A stretch of DNA of 33,121 nt. Source: Deltaproteobacteria bacterium. Lineage in GTDB: Bacteria; Myxococcota_A; Polyangia; Polyangiales; JADJMO01. Made by a program: the position numbers and the translations under genes. Of the stretch, positions 1 through 12,338 are shown in pieces; position 1 is the first letter of the stretch; each line of letters starts with the position of its first letter. The stretch is taken from positions 1-33,121 of the forward strand of contig JALHOE010000088.1 of NCBI GenBank assembly GCA_022843175.1, read 5' to 3'. The notes beneath the pieces are model-generated. The model was not told the DNA's origin. It made no database searches and was given only the letters and a program-made list of their open reading frames with translations.

Positions 1-949
1 CAAGATCGGCAACAACTGGGCGTATCGCGTCAGCATCACCGCCAACTCGCCCACCGAGCCCGACGCGTTCGCCACCTACGCGGCCGAGCCGTTCCAGCTC
101 CCGCTCGAGGGCGGCTGGTTCGTGCTGCTCCACCGCTTCCCGGTAACCAGCAACATCGACAAGCTGCTCGCCGCCGTCGAGGGCGTGGACACGATCATCG
201 AGGTCCGCGACGACGTGATCGAGGTGAGCCAGATGTTCGACGTGATCAACGCCGGCACCACCACGTGGAGCCTCGGCAAGGGTCTCGAGCTCACGCTACC
301 CAAGGGCTTCAAGGCCGTGCGCGCCGCCGAGGCGATGGAAGACCACACAGCGGTGTCGACCGAGACCGGTGTGCGTTGGTCGGGCTCGTTTCCGCCCGGT
401 CGCAGCCGCATGGCGTACGACTTCAAGATCCCCTACGAGGGCGTGTCCTCGGTCGACTTCGACGTGATGATGCCGCCGCGGGTGCTCGCCGCGCGGGTCC
501 GCATCGCCGCCCACCGCGGCATGGAGCTCACGGTCGGCGGGTTTCCGCCGGCGCAGGCCGAGGCCTCCACCACCGGCGTGAAGGTCCTATCCACGGTGAA
601 GCAGGGCACGCCGCAGGATCCGGTGCGCTCGCTCCGCATCATGATCAAGGGCATTCCCACGCCGGGCAACGAGCGTTGGTTGTTCACCGCGGTCGCGCTC
701 GCCGCCGCGGGCATAGGCGTCTACTTCTCGCGCATCTCGCCGGCCCAGATCGATCGCAAGGCAACGGTCGCGGCGCGCAAGAAGAAGCGTAACTCGCTCC
801 TGGCAGAGCTCGTCGAGCTCGAGCGCGCGCACCGCGCGGGCGACGTGGGGCCCAAGGCCTATGCGCGCGAGCGTGCGAAGCTCGTCGATGCCATCGCCGA
901 CACGCTCGACCCCGACGCCCCCGCTCGCACCAGCGCCGCGACTGAGTAA
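1..949 (+). CDS. Membrane protein of unknown function, 5' partial
   Basis: The reading frame is already open at base 2 and reads through without a stop to TGA at 947-949, so the true start lies before the window. A GTG at 122 is inside the protein. About 315 residues are visible. The bulk looks like a beta-rich extracytoplasmic region. One hydrophobic helix follows (encoded near 680-730, WLFTAVALAAAGIGVYF), then a basic, Lys/Arg-rich stretch and a charged C-terminal helix (LLAELVELERAHRAGDVG) of the kind seen at the ends of many membrane proteins. That layout fits an exported domain held by one C-terminal helix with a short cytoplasmic tail. I do not recognise a catalytic motif or family. It ends 11 bases before def, so the two could be co-transcribed. 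Confidence 0.75.
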   Translation, partial: KIGNNWAYRVSITANSPTEPDAFATYAAEPFQLPLEGGWFVLLHRFPVTSNIDKLLAAVEGVDTIIEVRDDVIEVSQMFDVINAGTTTWSLGKGLELTLPKGFKAVRAAEAMEDHTAVSTETGVRWSGSFPPGRSRMAYDFKIPYEGVSSVDFDVMMPPRVLAARVRIAAHRGMELTVGGFPPAQAEASTTGVKVLSTVKQGTPQDPVRSLRIMIKGIPTPGNERWLFTAVALAAAGIGVYFSRISPAQIDRKATVAARKKKRNSLLAELVELERAHRAGDVGPKAYARERAKLVDAIADTLDPDAPARTSAATE

Positions 950-960
950 GCTCTCGCCGC

Positions 961-1536
961 ATGGCGATACGTAAGATCGCGGTCGTAGGGCATCCGATCC
1001 TCCGCACGGTCGCGCGCAGGCTCACGCGCGAAGAGCTGCTCTCCGAGCCCATCCAACGCTTCATCGACGACCTCGTCGAGACGATGCGCGACGCCAACGG
1101 CGCGGGACTCGCAGCGATTCAGGTCTACGAGCCGGTGCAGATCTGCGCGATCGAGGTGAAGGACAACCCTCGCTATCCCTACAAACCGAACGTCCCGCTC
1201 ACGGTGCTGGTCAACCCCGAGATCACGCCGATCTCGGCCGAAACCTTCGAAAATTTCGAGGGCTGCCTGAGCGTCCCCGATCTCCGCGGCGTCGTCGATC
1301 GCGTGACCGAGATCCGCGTGAGAGCGTGGGACAGGCACGCCAACGAGATCGACCAAGTCGTTCGCGGACTCACCGCGGGGACCTACCAGCACGAGGTCGA
1401 CCACCTGCACGGAAAGCTGTTCCTCGACCGCGTCCGCGACACCACCACGCTCTGCACGTGGAAGGAGTTCGAGCGCCACCACCAGGCGTCGTTCGCGGAA
1501 CGAGCGCGGGCCCTGGTGGCTCGATTCGGGAGCTAG
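961..1536 (+). CDS. def: Peptide deformylase
   Basis: Removes the formyl group from the N-terminal methionine of new proteins, using a bound metal (usually Fe2+), in the cytoplasm. All three family motifs are present: GAGLAAIQ (residues 47-54), EGCLSVP (100-106, metal ligand Cys102) and HEVDH (144-148, two His ligands and the catalytic Glu145). At 191 residues it is slightly longer than the usual 165-190, with a C-terminal tail rich in charged residues. The ATG at 961 gives the family-typical opening (AIRKIAVVGHPIL). No fmt gene lies next to it, although the two are often paired. The next gene is dnaN, 347 bases downstream. Confidence 0.96.
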   Translation: MAIRKIAVVGHPILRTVARRLTREELLSEPIQRFIDDLVETMRDANGAGLAAIQVYEPVQICAIEVKDNPRYPYKPNVPLTVLVNPEITPISAETFENFEGCLSVPDLRGVVDRVTEIRVRAWDRHANEIDQVVRGLTAGTYQHEVDHLHGKLFLDRVRDTTTLCTWKEFERHHQASFAERARALVARFGS

Positions 1537-1883
1537 GCCCCCCCGAAATCGGCCTTCGATGCCTGTGGACATCGTGCGTTGCGTGCCTGTGGTCCGCAGG
1601 TGCTCAAGGGGTGGGGAGGATACGTCGGCACATCCATCCACCGGTGTGCCTCTTCCAGCCCTCTGGTTTGTGCCCGGGGCCGAGGCGCGATCGGCTCACG
1701 AATGCTCGGGGCTCCATCGGTTATCCACAGAACCCACAGGGCTCACGTACATCTACGAACCTTAATTTAACCTCTCTGAGAGAGGAGAGACCGAGAGGGC
1801 GAGCCCCCCGGCCCGGGACAGGAAGCCCGTAGACCCTGCGCTCGCGTGGGCGTATGACGCTCGGTCCAAGGAGCTCGCAGGGG
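1537..1883 (+). promoter_or_regulatory. Spacer before dnaN with DnaA-box cluster and AT tract
   Basis: This 347-base gap has no convincing gene. It contains a perfect consensus DnaA box TTATCCACA at 1721-1729. The box core CCACA/TGTGG also occurs at 1564-1572 (TGTGGACAT, 7 of 9 on the reverse strand), near 1588-1592 and at 1734-1738. An AT tract TTAATTTAA (1762-1770) stands out in the GC-rich surroundings. It is followed at once by the near-perfect 15-base palindrome CCTCTCTGAGAGAGG (1771-1785). Established knowledge: DnaA boxes beside an AT-rich stretch near dnaN can mark oriC or DnaA control of dnaN. Which applies here is not decided by the sequence, and dnaA is not in the window. Confidence 0.5.
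1868..1873 (+). promoter_or_regulatory. Ribosome binding site deciding the dnaN start
   Basis: AAGGAG lies 10 bases before the ATG at 1884. The in-frame ATG at 1854 has no such site. The family alignment also favours 1884, because beta clamps open directly with the MDVTLPKKDLLRLF-type strand. Confidence 0.65.
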
Positions 1884-3008
1884 ATGGACGTCACGCTGCC
1901 CAAGAAAGATCTGCTTCGCCTCTTCGGTCGCACCCAGGGGGTCGCCGACAAGAAGAGCACCATGCCGATCTTGTCCAACGTGCTCATTTCGGCCGAAAAA
2001 GAGGGCGTTCTGCGCGCTTCGGCCACGGACCTGTTCATGGCGGTCACCACGACCGCGCCCGCCGAGGTCAAGAGCACCGGCACCGTCGCCGTGCCGGCCA
2101 AGGACTTGATCGAGCGCGTCAAAGCCATGCCCGACGGGCCGGTGCAAATGAGCTCGACCGAGGGGGCCACCGTCCTGATCAAGGCCGTCGGCGGCAAGCG
2201 TGAGTTCCGCCTGCGCGGCATGCCCGGCGAGGATTTCCCCGCGCTGCCCAAGCCCGACGCCAAGGCCACCGAGACCTCGATATCGGCCAACACGCTCGCC
2301 GATCTGATCTCGCGTACGCACTTTTCCATCTCGCCGGACGAGACCCGCCCGCACCTGAACAGCGCGCTGTTCGAGTGGGACGGCGACACCATCCGCATGG
2401 TCACGACCGACGGGCACCGCCTCTCGAAGTACGAGGTCGCGGCCGACGGCGGTCAGAAATCCGCTTTCTCGCTGCTCGTTCCGCTCAAGGGGATCCTCGA
2501 GCTGCGCCGCCTGTGCGACGAGCTCAAGGCCGAGGGCTCGCCGCCGCTCAAGCTGCTCCGTGGCGGCCCGAACGTGTTCTTCGCCACCAGCGACTCCACG
2601 CTCGCGATCAAGCTCGTCGACGCGCAGTTCCCGCCCTACCAGCAGGTCATCCCGCAGCGCGTCGAGAGCCATGTCGCCGTCGGCCGCGCGTCGATGATCG
2701 ACGTGCTCCGCGCGATGAGCGTCGCCGCGAGCGAGCGCACCGGCAGCGTGAAGATCGGGATCCAAAAGGGCCTGATGCGCGTCACGAGCGAGAACCCCGA
2801 CAGCGGCGACGCGCTCGACGAGATCCCGATCGACTACGCCGGCAACGACATGACGATCGGCTTCAACGTCCGCTACCTGCTCGACGCGCTCGGCTCGCTC
2901 GAGGAAGACGAGATCAAGCTCGGTCTGTCCGGTGAGCTCGATCCGGTGATGATCGAGCCGGTCAGCGCGCGCCGCTTCCTCGCGATCGTGATGCCGATGC
3001 GCATCTGA
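1884..3008 (+). CDS. dnaN: DNA polymerase III beta subunit (sliding clamp)
   Basis: Forms the ring-shaped dimer that holds DNA polymerase III and other partners on DNA. The protein is 374 residues from the ATG at 1884, close to the usual 366-375. It opens with MDVTLPKKDLLRLFGRTQGV and soon after has the conserved STMPILSNVLI. The middle has HLNSALFEW and VTTDGHRLS, and the protein ends in FLAIVMPMRI, the family C-terminal signature (MPMR) that forms part of the partner-binding pocket. The stop TGA overlaps the recF ATG by one base (TGATG at 3006-3010), so translation of the two is probably coupled. An alternative ATG at 1854 would add ten residues not seen in the family. Confidence 0.97.
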   Translation: MDVTLPKKDLLRLFGRTQGVADKKSTMPILSNVLISAEKEGVLRASATDLFMAVTTTAPAEVKSTGTVAVPAKDLIERVKAMPDGPVQMSSTEGATVLIKAVGGKREFRLRGMPGEDFPALPKPDAKATETSISANTLADLISRTHFSISPDETRPHLNSALFEWDGDTIRMVTTDGHRLSKYEVAADGGQKSAFSLLVPLKGILELRRLCDELKAEGSPPLKLLRGGPNVFFATSDSTLAIKLVDAQFPPYQQVIPQRVESHVAVGRASMIDVLRAMSVAASERTGSVKIGIQKGLMRVTSENPDSGDALDEIPIDYAGNDMTIGFNVRYLLDALGSLEEDEIKLGLSGELDPVMIEPVSARRFLAIVMPMRI

Positions 3009-4114
3009 TGCTCTCGCTTCGTGAGCTCGAGGTCAGGGGCTTTCGCAACCTCGCACCGCAGCGGATCTCGCTCGGTGCGAGGTTCAACGTTTTTGCCGGA
3101 GAGAACGGGCAGGGGAAGACCAACCTGCTCGAGGCGATCTACCTCGTTTCCACGTCGCGGAGCTTCCGCACGGCGTCGCTCGCCGATTGCGTCGCCCACG
3201 GCTCCGACTCCGCGCGCGTCCGCGCCGTCATCGAGGATCCCCGCCTCGGCGATGGCCCGCCGCGCGAACAGATCCTCGCCATCGCCGGCACGCGACGCAC
3301 GGTGACCTCGGACGGCAAGCGACCGCGGACGCTGGCCACCTACGCGCTCGCGACGCCCGTGGTGCTCTTCGAGCCCGCGAGCCTGGTGCTCTCGCAGGGC
3401 GGGGCCACCGAGCGCCGCAAGCTCATGGACCGCGTCGCGGTGCACCTCGCGGCCCGGTACGGCGGCGGGGAGTCGCTCGTGCACGACGCCGAGCGCTATC
3501 GGCGCGCGCACCAACAGCGCAAGCGTGCGCTCGAGGGGCGGTACGATTCGCGCACCGTCGCGTCGTTCGAGCGGGTCATGGCCGAGCACGGGTCGAGGAT
3601 CATTCGCGCCCGGCGCGAGGCGGTGACGGCGCTCTCCGGGCACTGCGTCGCATCGTTCCGGCGCATCGCCATGACCCCGCTGGAGCTCGTGGTCGCCTAC
3701 GCCCCGCGCGGCCCGGAGGACGTCGAGGAGCTCGCCGCCCTCTTCGCCTCCCGGCGCGAGGAGGACGCCCGCCGCGGCTCGGCCACCCGCGGCCCGCACC
3801 TCGACGACCTCGCCATCACCCTCGGCGGTCACGACGCCCGCCGGGTGGCCTCACAGGGCCAGCACCGGGCCATCGTGCTCGCGCTCAAGAGCGCCGAGCT
3901 CGAGGCCATTCGCGAGGCCAGGGACGTCGAGCCGGTCATGCTGCTCGACGATGTATCCAGTGAGCTCGACGCCACCCGTAACGCCGCGCTGTTCGAGCTG
4001 CTCCATGCTCGGCAGGGGCAAGTTGTGCTCACGACAACTCGCCCGGAGCTGATTGGGCTGACCTCCGACCGGCGCGATTTCCGGGTCGTCTCGGGCAGGT
4101 GCGAGCCGCGCTGA
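3008..4114 (+). CDS. recF: DNA replication and repair protein RecF
   Basis: SMC-like ATPase that helps load RecA onto gapped DNA at stalled forks, in the cytoplasm. Walker A is GENGQGKTN (residues 31-39). The ABC-type signature appears as SQGQHRA (282-288), and Walker B is VMLLDDVSSELD (310-321). It is 368 residues, normal for the family (about 355-375). The start overlaps the dnaN stop by one base. It ends 80 bases before gyrB, so dnaN-recF-gyrB keeps the classic bacterial order without dnaA in front. Confidence 0.96.
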   Translation: MLSLRELEVRGFRNLAPQRISLGARFNVFAGENGQGKTNLLEAIYLVSTSRSFRTASLADCVAHGSDSARVRAVIEDPRLGDGPPREQILAIAGTRRTVTSDGKRPRTLATYALATPVVLFEPASLVLSQGGATERRKLMDRVAVHLAARYGGGESLVHDAERYRRAHQQRKRALEGRYDSRTVASFERVMAEHGSRIIRARREAVTALSGHCVASFRRIAMTPLELVVAYAPRGPEDVEELAALFASRREEDARRGSATRGPHLDDLAITLGGHDARRVASQGQHRAIVLALKSAELEAIREARDVEPVMLLDDVSSELDATRNAALFELLHARQGQVVLTTTRPELIGLTSDRRDFRVVSGRCEPR

Positions 4115-4137
4115 AATCTCCGAGTTTTCTCGGGTGA

Positions 4138-6657
<2,520 letters not shown>

Positions 6658-6660
6658 GCC

Positions 6661-7038
6661 GTGGCTCGTAAAAAGCGCCGCAGCTCCGCGAAGGGAACCC
6701 CGGCTCCCTCCGTGGAGCCGCCCGCGCGCAAGCCGATCGCGCCCAAGCCCTCGGCGCCGAGCGGTGTGTCGTTCGACGCGAGCGGCGACGGCTACCGCGA
6801 GGCTACGCGCGAGGAGAAGCCGCTGCGTCCCCCGAGCGACATCCCGGCGGCTCGAGCGCCGGTGTGGCGCACGCGGGCTCTGGTGATCGCGGTGTGGACG
6901 GTGTTGGTGTTCCGCTTCGCGGTGGCGATTCGCGAGCATGGTCTCACCGGGAAGGCGGCGCTGGTTGGGACGCTGTCGTCGCTCGCGATTCTGCCGATCG
7001 TGGTCGGGGCCGTTTTGCTGCTCGTTCCGAACCGATAA
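6661..7038 (+). CDS. Small two-helix membrane protein of unknown function
   Basis: 125 residues from a GTG three bases after the gyrB stop, so it is probably translated with gyrB. The N-terminal 65 residues are Lys/Arg/Pro-rich and likely disordered (MARKKRRSSAKGTPAPS and on). Two hydrophobic segments follow (about 72-90 and 98-121), with a short loop REHGLTGK between them and almost nothing after the second. A basic N-terminus suggests both ends are cytoplasmic. I do not recognise a family. Codon use is like that of its neighbours, which supports a real gene. Confidence 0.7.
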   Translation: MARKKRRSSAKGTPAPSVEPPARKPIAPKPSAPSGVSFDASGDGYREATREEKPLRPPSDIPAARAPVWRTRALVIAVWTVLVFRFAVAIREHGLTGKAALVGTLSSLAILPIVVGAVLLLVPNR

Positions 7039-7060
7039 CCCGACCGAGACCCAACCGGAT

Positions 7061-7112
7061 AACCCGCTCCCTCACGGTCGCGGCTCCCTTCCTGACGGTC
7101 GCGGCTTGCTTC
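7061..7112 (+). repeat. Dispersed repeat family 2, single arm plus 21-base tandem copy
   Basis: Bases 7061-7087 match 17219-17245 with one difference in 27. Within the stretch, 7071-7091 is repeated in tandem at 7092-7112 with three differences; the shared core is ACGGTCGCGGCT. It lies between the small membrane-protein gene and the kinase gene. Read as protein it gives low-complexity text (SLTVAAP), which explains why frames extended upstream of the kinase look spurious. No paired arm is visible here, unlike the copy at 17179-17245. Confidence 0.7.
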
Positions 7113-7127
7113 CGCTACGCTCTCGGG

Positions 7128-8855
<1,728 letters not shown>

Positions 8856-8894
8856 ACCTCGCGGCTCCCAGCATTCATTGATAAATAGGCGCCC

Positions 8895-10535
8895 ATGCTC
8901 CCGATCGAAGAGATTGCCGCGAAGCTCGAGGTGCCGCGCAGCGACTGGGTTCCGTTTGGCGAGGGCGTCGCCAAGCTCCGCGCCGAATCGGCGTTCGTGC
9001 CCGAGGGGCAGAAGCTCCGCGGGAAGCTCGTGCTGGTGTCGGCGATCAACCCCACGCCGGCGGGCGAGGGCAAGACGACGATCTCGATCGGCATGTCCGA
9101 CGGCCTCTCGCGCCGCGGCAAGAACGTCGTCGTCGCGCTCCGTCAGCCCTCGCTCGGGCCCACGCTCGGGAGCAAGGGCGGCGGCGCGGGCGGCGGGCGG
9201 TCGCGCCTCGAGCCGTTCGAGCGGGTCAACCTGGGGCTCACCGGCGATATCCACGCGGTGACCTCGGCGCACAACCTCCTCGCGTCCCTCTGCGACAACG
9301 TCCTCCACTTCGGCGACACCAAGCTCGACGCGCGAAAGATGGACTTCCCGCGGGTGATCGACCTCGACGACCGCAGCCTCCGCGACGTGCTCGTCGGCCT
9401 CGGTGGCTCGCTCCAGGGCGTCCCGCGCGAGACGCGCTTCGACATCACGGCGGCCAGCGAGGTGATGGCGGTGCTCTGCCTCGCGCGCGACTACGCAGAC
9501 CTCAAGCGGCGCCTCGCGCGCATTCGCGTGGGTTGGACGAGAGACAACCAGCCGGTCTACGCGGCGGACGTCGGCGCGGTCGGGGGCATGGCGGTCGTCC
9601 TCCGCGAGGCGATGCTGCCGAACCTCCTGCAGACGCACGAGGGCACGCCCGCGCTCGTGCACGGCGGTCCCTTCGGCAACATCGCGCACGGCTGCTCGAG
9701 CATCGTGCAGACCCGCTACGCGCTGTCGCGCGCGGACATCGTCGTCACCGAGGGCGGCTTCGGCTTCGACCTCGGGGGCGAGAAGTTCCTCGACATCAAG
9801 TGTCGTCTCGCGGGGCTCTTTCCCCACGCGATGGTGCTCGTCGCCACGCTCAAGGCGCTCAAGTATCACGGCGGCGTCGACGTCAAAGAGGCCACCAAGC
9901 CCAACCTCGAAGTGCTGAAGAAGGGCTTCGGCAACCTCAAGAAGCACATCGACACCGCCAAGACCGCGTTCGGCCTCGAGCCGGTGGTCGCGATCAACAT
10001 GTTCCCGACGGACACCGACGCCGAGCTCAAGACGCTCGAGTCGATGGTCGCGGAGCTCGGGTGCAAGGTCGCGCGGGCGTCCGGCTACGCCAACGGCGCC
10101 GAGGGCGGCCTCGCGCTGGCCGACGTGATGAGCGACGTGCTCGCCAACGCGGGCGAGCCCAAGCCGCGCTTCGTCTACGACCTCACCGATCCGGTGGTGA
10201 CGAAGATCGAGAAGATCGCCCGCACGGTCTACGGCGCGAGCGGCATCGAGCTGTCGTCGCAGGCGCACAAGGACCTCGCTCGGGTCTCCGCGGCTGGGCT
10301 CGATCAGGCGCCGGTGTGCATGGCCAAGACGCACCTCTCGCTCACCGCCGAATCCAAGCTCGGCGGTCTGCCGCAGGACCACGTCGTGCCCATCCAGTCG
10401 GTCCGGTTCTCGTCCGGTGCGGGCTTCGTGGTGCCGCTGTGCGGAGACATCATGACGATGCCCGGCCTCGGCCGTCAGCCGGCGGTGCTCGGCATGGACC
10501 TCACCGACGCAGGCGAGATCCTCGGCCTGAAGTGA
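8895..10535 (+). CDS. fhs: Formate-tetrahydrofolate ligase
   Basis: Makes 10-formyl-tetrahydrofolate from formate, ATP and tetrahydrofolate, feeding one-carbon units to purines and formyl-Met-tRNA. Diagnostic motifs are the P-loop TPAGEGKTT (residues 54-62) and RQPSLGP (83-89). Other family blocks are VTSAHNLLAS, HGGPFGNIAHG, VTEGGFGFDLGGEKF and, near the C-terminus, MTMPGLGRQPA. At 546 residues it is near the usual 555-560; the N-terminus is slightly short because the leader before MLPI is absent. No clear ribosome binding site precedes ATG 8895. The spacer holds only an AT-rich ATTGATAAATA stretch. Confidence 0.96.
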   Translation: MLPIEEIAAKLEVPRSDWVPFGEGVAKLRAESAFVPEGQKLRGKLVLVSAINPTPAGEGKTTISIGMSDGLSRRGKNVVVALRQPSLGPTLGSKGGGAGGGRSRLEPFERVNLGLTGDIHAVTSAHNLLASLCDNVLHFGDTKLDARKMDFPRVIDLDDRSLRDVLVGLGGSLQGVPRETRFDITAASEVMAVLCLARDYADLKRRLARIRVGWTRDNQPVYAADVGAVGGMAVVLREAMLPNLLQTHEGTPALVHGGPFGNIAHGCSSIVQTRYALSRADIVVTEGGFGFDLGGEKFLDIKCRLAGLFPHAMVLVATLKALKYHGGVDVKEATKPNLEVLKKGFGNLKKHIDTAKTAFGLEPVVAINMFPTDTDAELKTLESMVAELGCKVARASGYANGAEGGLALADVMSDVLANAGEPKPRFVYDLTDPVVTKIEKIARTVYGASGIELSSQAHKDLARVSAAGLDQAPVCMAKTHLSLTAESKLGGLPQDHVVPIQSVRFSSGAGFVVPLCGDIMTMPGLGRQPAVLGMDLTDAGEILGLK

Positions 10536-10557
10536 CGCGCCTTCGTGAGGGAGAGCG

Positions 10558-10581
10558 ATGATACGCTCGACGCGCCGATGA
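10558..10581 (+). CDS. Possible 7-codon leader peptide (MIRSTRR)
   Basis: A good ribosome binding site (GAGGGAGAG, 10547-10555) precedes an ATG at 10558. The tiny frame MIRSTRR ends at TGA 10579-10581, overlapping the ATG of the next gene (10578) by four bases (ATGA). The next gene has no binding site of its own at 10578, so translation could start here and re-initiate. The alternative is that the larger protein simply starts at GTG 10545. Confidence 0.3.
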   Translation: MIRSTRR

Positions 10582-11801
10582 ATCCCGAGCTGCGTCGCCT
10601 GTACAACGCTGCCTACACCCCGGAACTCTACCGCAACTACGTGGGCCGCCTCGAGGGCTGGCTCGACGTGAAGATCCCGTTCCGCATCGCGGAGACGCCG
10701 TTCTTCATCCCCTACGCGCTGCGCAAGAAGCTCGCGACGGCGGCGCGCGAGATCGTCGCGCAGATCTCCGACCCCGCGGTGATCGCGGCGATGAAGTCGG
10801 CGATCCCGCCCGCGCTCGACGTGCCGCGCGTCGACGCGCTCTCCAACTGCCTCCAGGTCGATTTCGCGATCGTGCGCGGCGAGGACGGCGAGCTCACCGG
10901 TAAGGTCGTCGAGCTGCAGGGGTTCCCCTCGCTCTATGCGCTGATGGTCCTGCAGACCGAGGCGATGAGCGAGGAGCTCCAGAAGCACCCCGGGCTCGAG
11001 GGGCCGTGGTCGCTCTACTACTCGGGCCACAACCGCAGCAGCTTCGTGGCGCGCTTCAAAGAGGCGCTCCTCGCGGGCAACCACCCCGACGAGGTCGTGC
11101 TGCTCGATCTCGATCCGCGCGCGCAGAAGACCTACGCCGACTTCGTCGCGACCGAGCAGCTCACCGGCGTCCAGGCGATCGGCCCCGACCAGATCGAGCG
11201 TGAGGGCATGCGTCTCTTCCGCCAGAAGGACGGCAAGCGCGTCCCGATCAAGCGGATCTACAACCGCGTCGTCTTCGACGAGCTCGAGAACAAAGCCATC
11301 GAGCTGCCGTTCGACTACCGCGACGACCTCGACGTCACCTGGTTCCCGCACCCCAACTGGTACTGGTTGTGGTCGAAGTACACGCTGCCGCACGTGAACC
11401 ACTCGGCGGTGCCCAAGGCCACGTACGTGTCCGACCTCGCCGAGTGGCCGAGCGATCTCTCGCGCTACGTGCTCAAGCCGCTGTTCTCGTTCGCCGGCTC
11501 GGGCGTGAAGGTAGACCCCACGCGAGAGGATCTCGACGCGATCCCCGAGAACGAGCGCGGCGGCTGGATCCTCCAGGAGAAGATCGTCTACGAGCCGGCG
11601 CTCAAGATGCCGAGCGGCGACGGCGTCAAAGCGGAGGTGCGCATGATGTTCCTCCGCGGGCCCGACCAGGCGGTCCCCGAGCTCGTGCTCAACCTCGTGC
11701 GCTTGTCGCGCGGCAAGATGCTCGGCGTCGACCACAACAAGGACTTCGACTGGGTCGGCGGAAGCATCGGCATCTGGCCTGAGTCCGAGGGCTCCGTTTA
11801 G
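10578..11801 (+). CDS. ATP-grasp-like protein of unknown function
   Basis: 407 residues from ATG 10578. GTG 10545 in the same frame would add eleven residues and is the other possible start. It is soluble, with no signal peptide or membrane helix. Parts resemble ATP-grasp enzymes: the glycine-containing YVLKPLFSFAGSGV (lysine on a nucleotide-binding loop), GGWILQEKI and KAEVRMMF (acidic and basic residues of a metal/ATP site). The N-terminal half has VELQGFPSLYAL and ETPFFIPYALRKK. ATP-grasp proteins join a carboxylate to an amine or thiol, but nothing here tells the substrate. It follows fhs with a 42-base gap. I call the fold as likely and the function as unknown. Confidence 0.55.
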   Translation: MNPELRRLYNAAYTPELYRNYVGRLEGWLDVKIPFRIAETPFFIPYALRKKLATAAREIVAQISDPAVIAAMKSAIPPALDVPRVDALSNCLQVDFAIVRGEDGELTGKVVELQGFPSLYALMVLQTEAMSEELQKHPGLEGPWSLYYSGHNRSSFVARFKEALLAGNHPDEVVLLDLDPRAQKTYADFVATEQLTGVQAIGPDQIEREGMRLFRQKDGKRVPIKRIYNRVVFDELENKAIELPFDYRDDLDVTWFPHPNWYWLWSKYTLPHVNHSAVPKATYVSDLAEWPSDLSRYVLKPLFSFAGSGVKVDPTREDLDAIPENERGGWILQEKIVYEPALKMPSGDGVKAEVRMMFLRGPDQAVPELVLNLVRLSRGKMLGVDHNKDFDWVGGSIGIWPESEGSV

Positions 11802-11812
11802 GGCCAATTCAT

Positions 11813-11876
11813 AGGCGCGCGCGTAAGCGAGCGCCTAAACGGTTCCAGCCGAAGGCGCTCGCTCACGCGCGCGCCT
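11813..11876. repeat. Palindromic repeat family 1, copy A (REP-like, possible terminator)
   Basis: Two 24-base arms (11813-11836 and 11853-11876) pair with a single mismatch around a 16-base loop. Each arm runs from AGGCGC to GCGCCT, so each arm can also fold on itself. The stem is almost wholly G/C and no T-run follows, so it is not a classic terminator, though it sits 11 bases past a stop codon. Copy B is at 19647-19718. Confidence 0.85.
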
Positions 11877-11956
11877 GTCAGACCATCAGGCCCTGTGTTT
11901 CGGAGACGGCTCCCCGGGGCGAGAGCCGGGGGCTTGCGAGCGCGAAATGCGTGCGC

Positions 11957-12319
11957 ATGGTTGAGGCCGTGTCGAACCTCGTGAAGCTGCTGCTCGAGTT
12001 CGTGTTGTCGGGCGTGAGCGTGCTCATCGTCGCCGCCGTGCTGCCCGGCATGAAGGTGCGGAGCTTCTTCGACGCGTTCGGCTTCGCCGTCGTCGTCGGC
12101 CTGCTCAACGTGCTCGCATGGAAGACGTTCCTCGCCATCTTCTCGGTGTCGTTCTCGGTCATCACCCTCGGCATCGGCTTCTTCATCATCAACGGGCTGA
12201 TCTTCCTCGTGGCGCAGAAGGTCGTCCGCGGCGTGGAGATCTCCGGCTGCTTCATCGCCTCGATCGCCGCCATCCTCGTGTCGCTGTGCAACTCGGCGAT
12301 CATGGCGCTGCTGCGCTAG
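11957..12319 (+). CDS. Four-helix membrane protein (PF04020/phage-holin superfamily IV type)
   Basis: 120 residues from ATG 11957; GTG 11951 would add two. Four hydrophobic helices are evident: about residues 8-28, 34-57 (FDAFGFAVVVGLLNVL), 62-88 (FSVSFSVITLGIGFFIINGLI) and 95-118. The block ITLGIGFFIINGLIF is typical of the small membrane family annotated as mycobacterial four-TMS holin or DUF360/YvlD-like. Members are common chromosomal genes with no proven lysis role, so the holin name should not be read as phage evidence. It lies between a palindromic repeat and the agmatinase gene, 19 bases upstream of the latter. Confidence 0.8.
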   Translation: MVEAVSNLVKLLLEFVLSGVSVLIVAAVLPGMKVRSFFDAFGFAVVVGLLNVLAWKTFLAIFSVSFSVITLGIGFFIINGLIFLVAQKVVRGVEISGCFIASIAAILVSLCNSAIMALLR

Positions 12320-12338
12320 TCCGAGTAATTGAAGCCGC

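Noticed and set aside
122-949. Complete first gene starting at GTG 122
   Set aside because: The frame is open to the left edge and the upstream residues continue the same kind of sequence, so the gene is truncated by the window.
7071-7112. Short CRISPR array
   Set aside because: Two 21-base units are directly adjacent with no spacer and differ at three bases; no cas genes are nearby.
11813-11876. Classic rho-independent terminator
   Set aside because: The stem is strong but there is no T-run after it on either strand and an arm-matched copy exists elsewhere, so I list it as a repeat with possible terminator activity.
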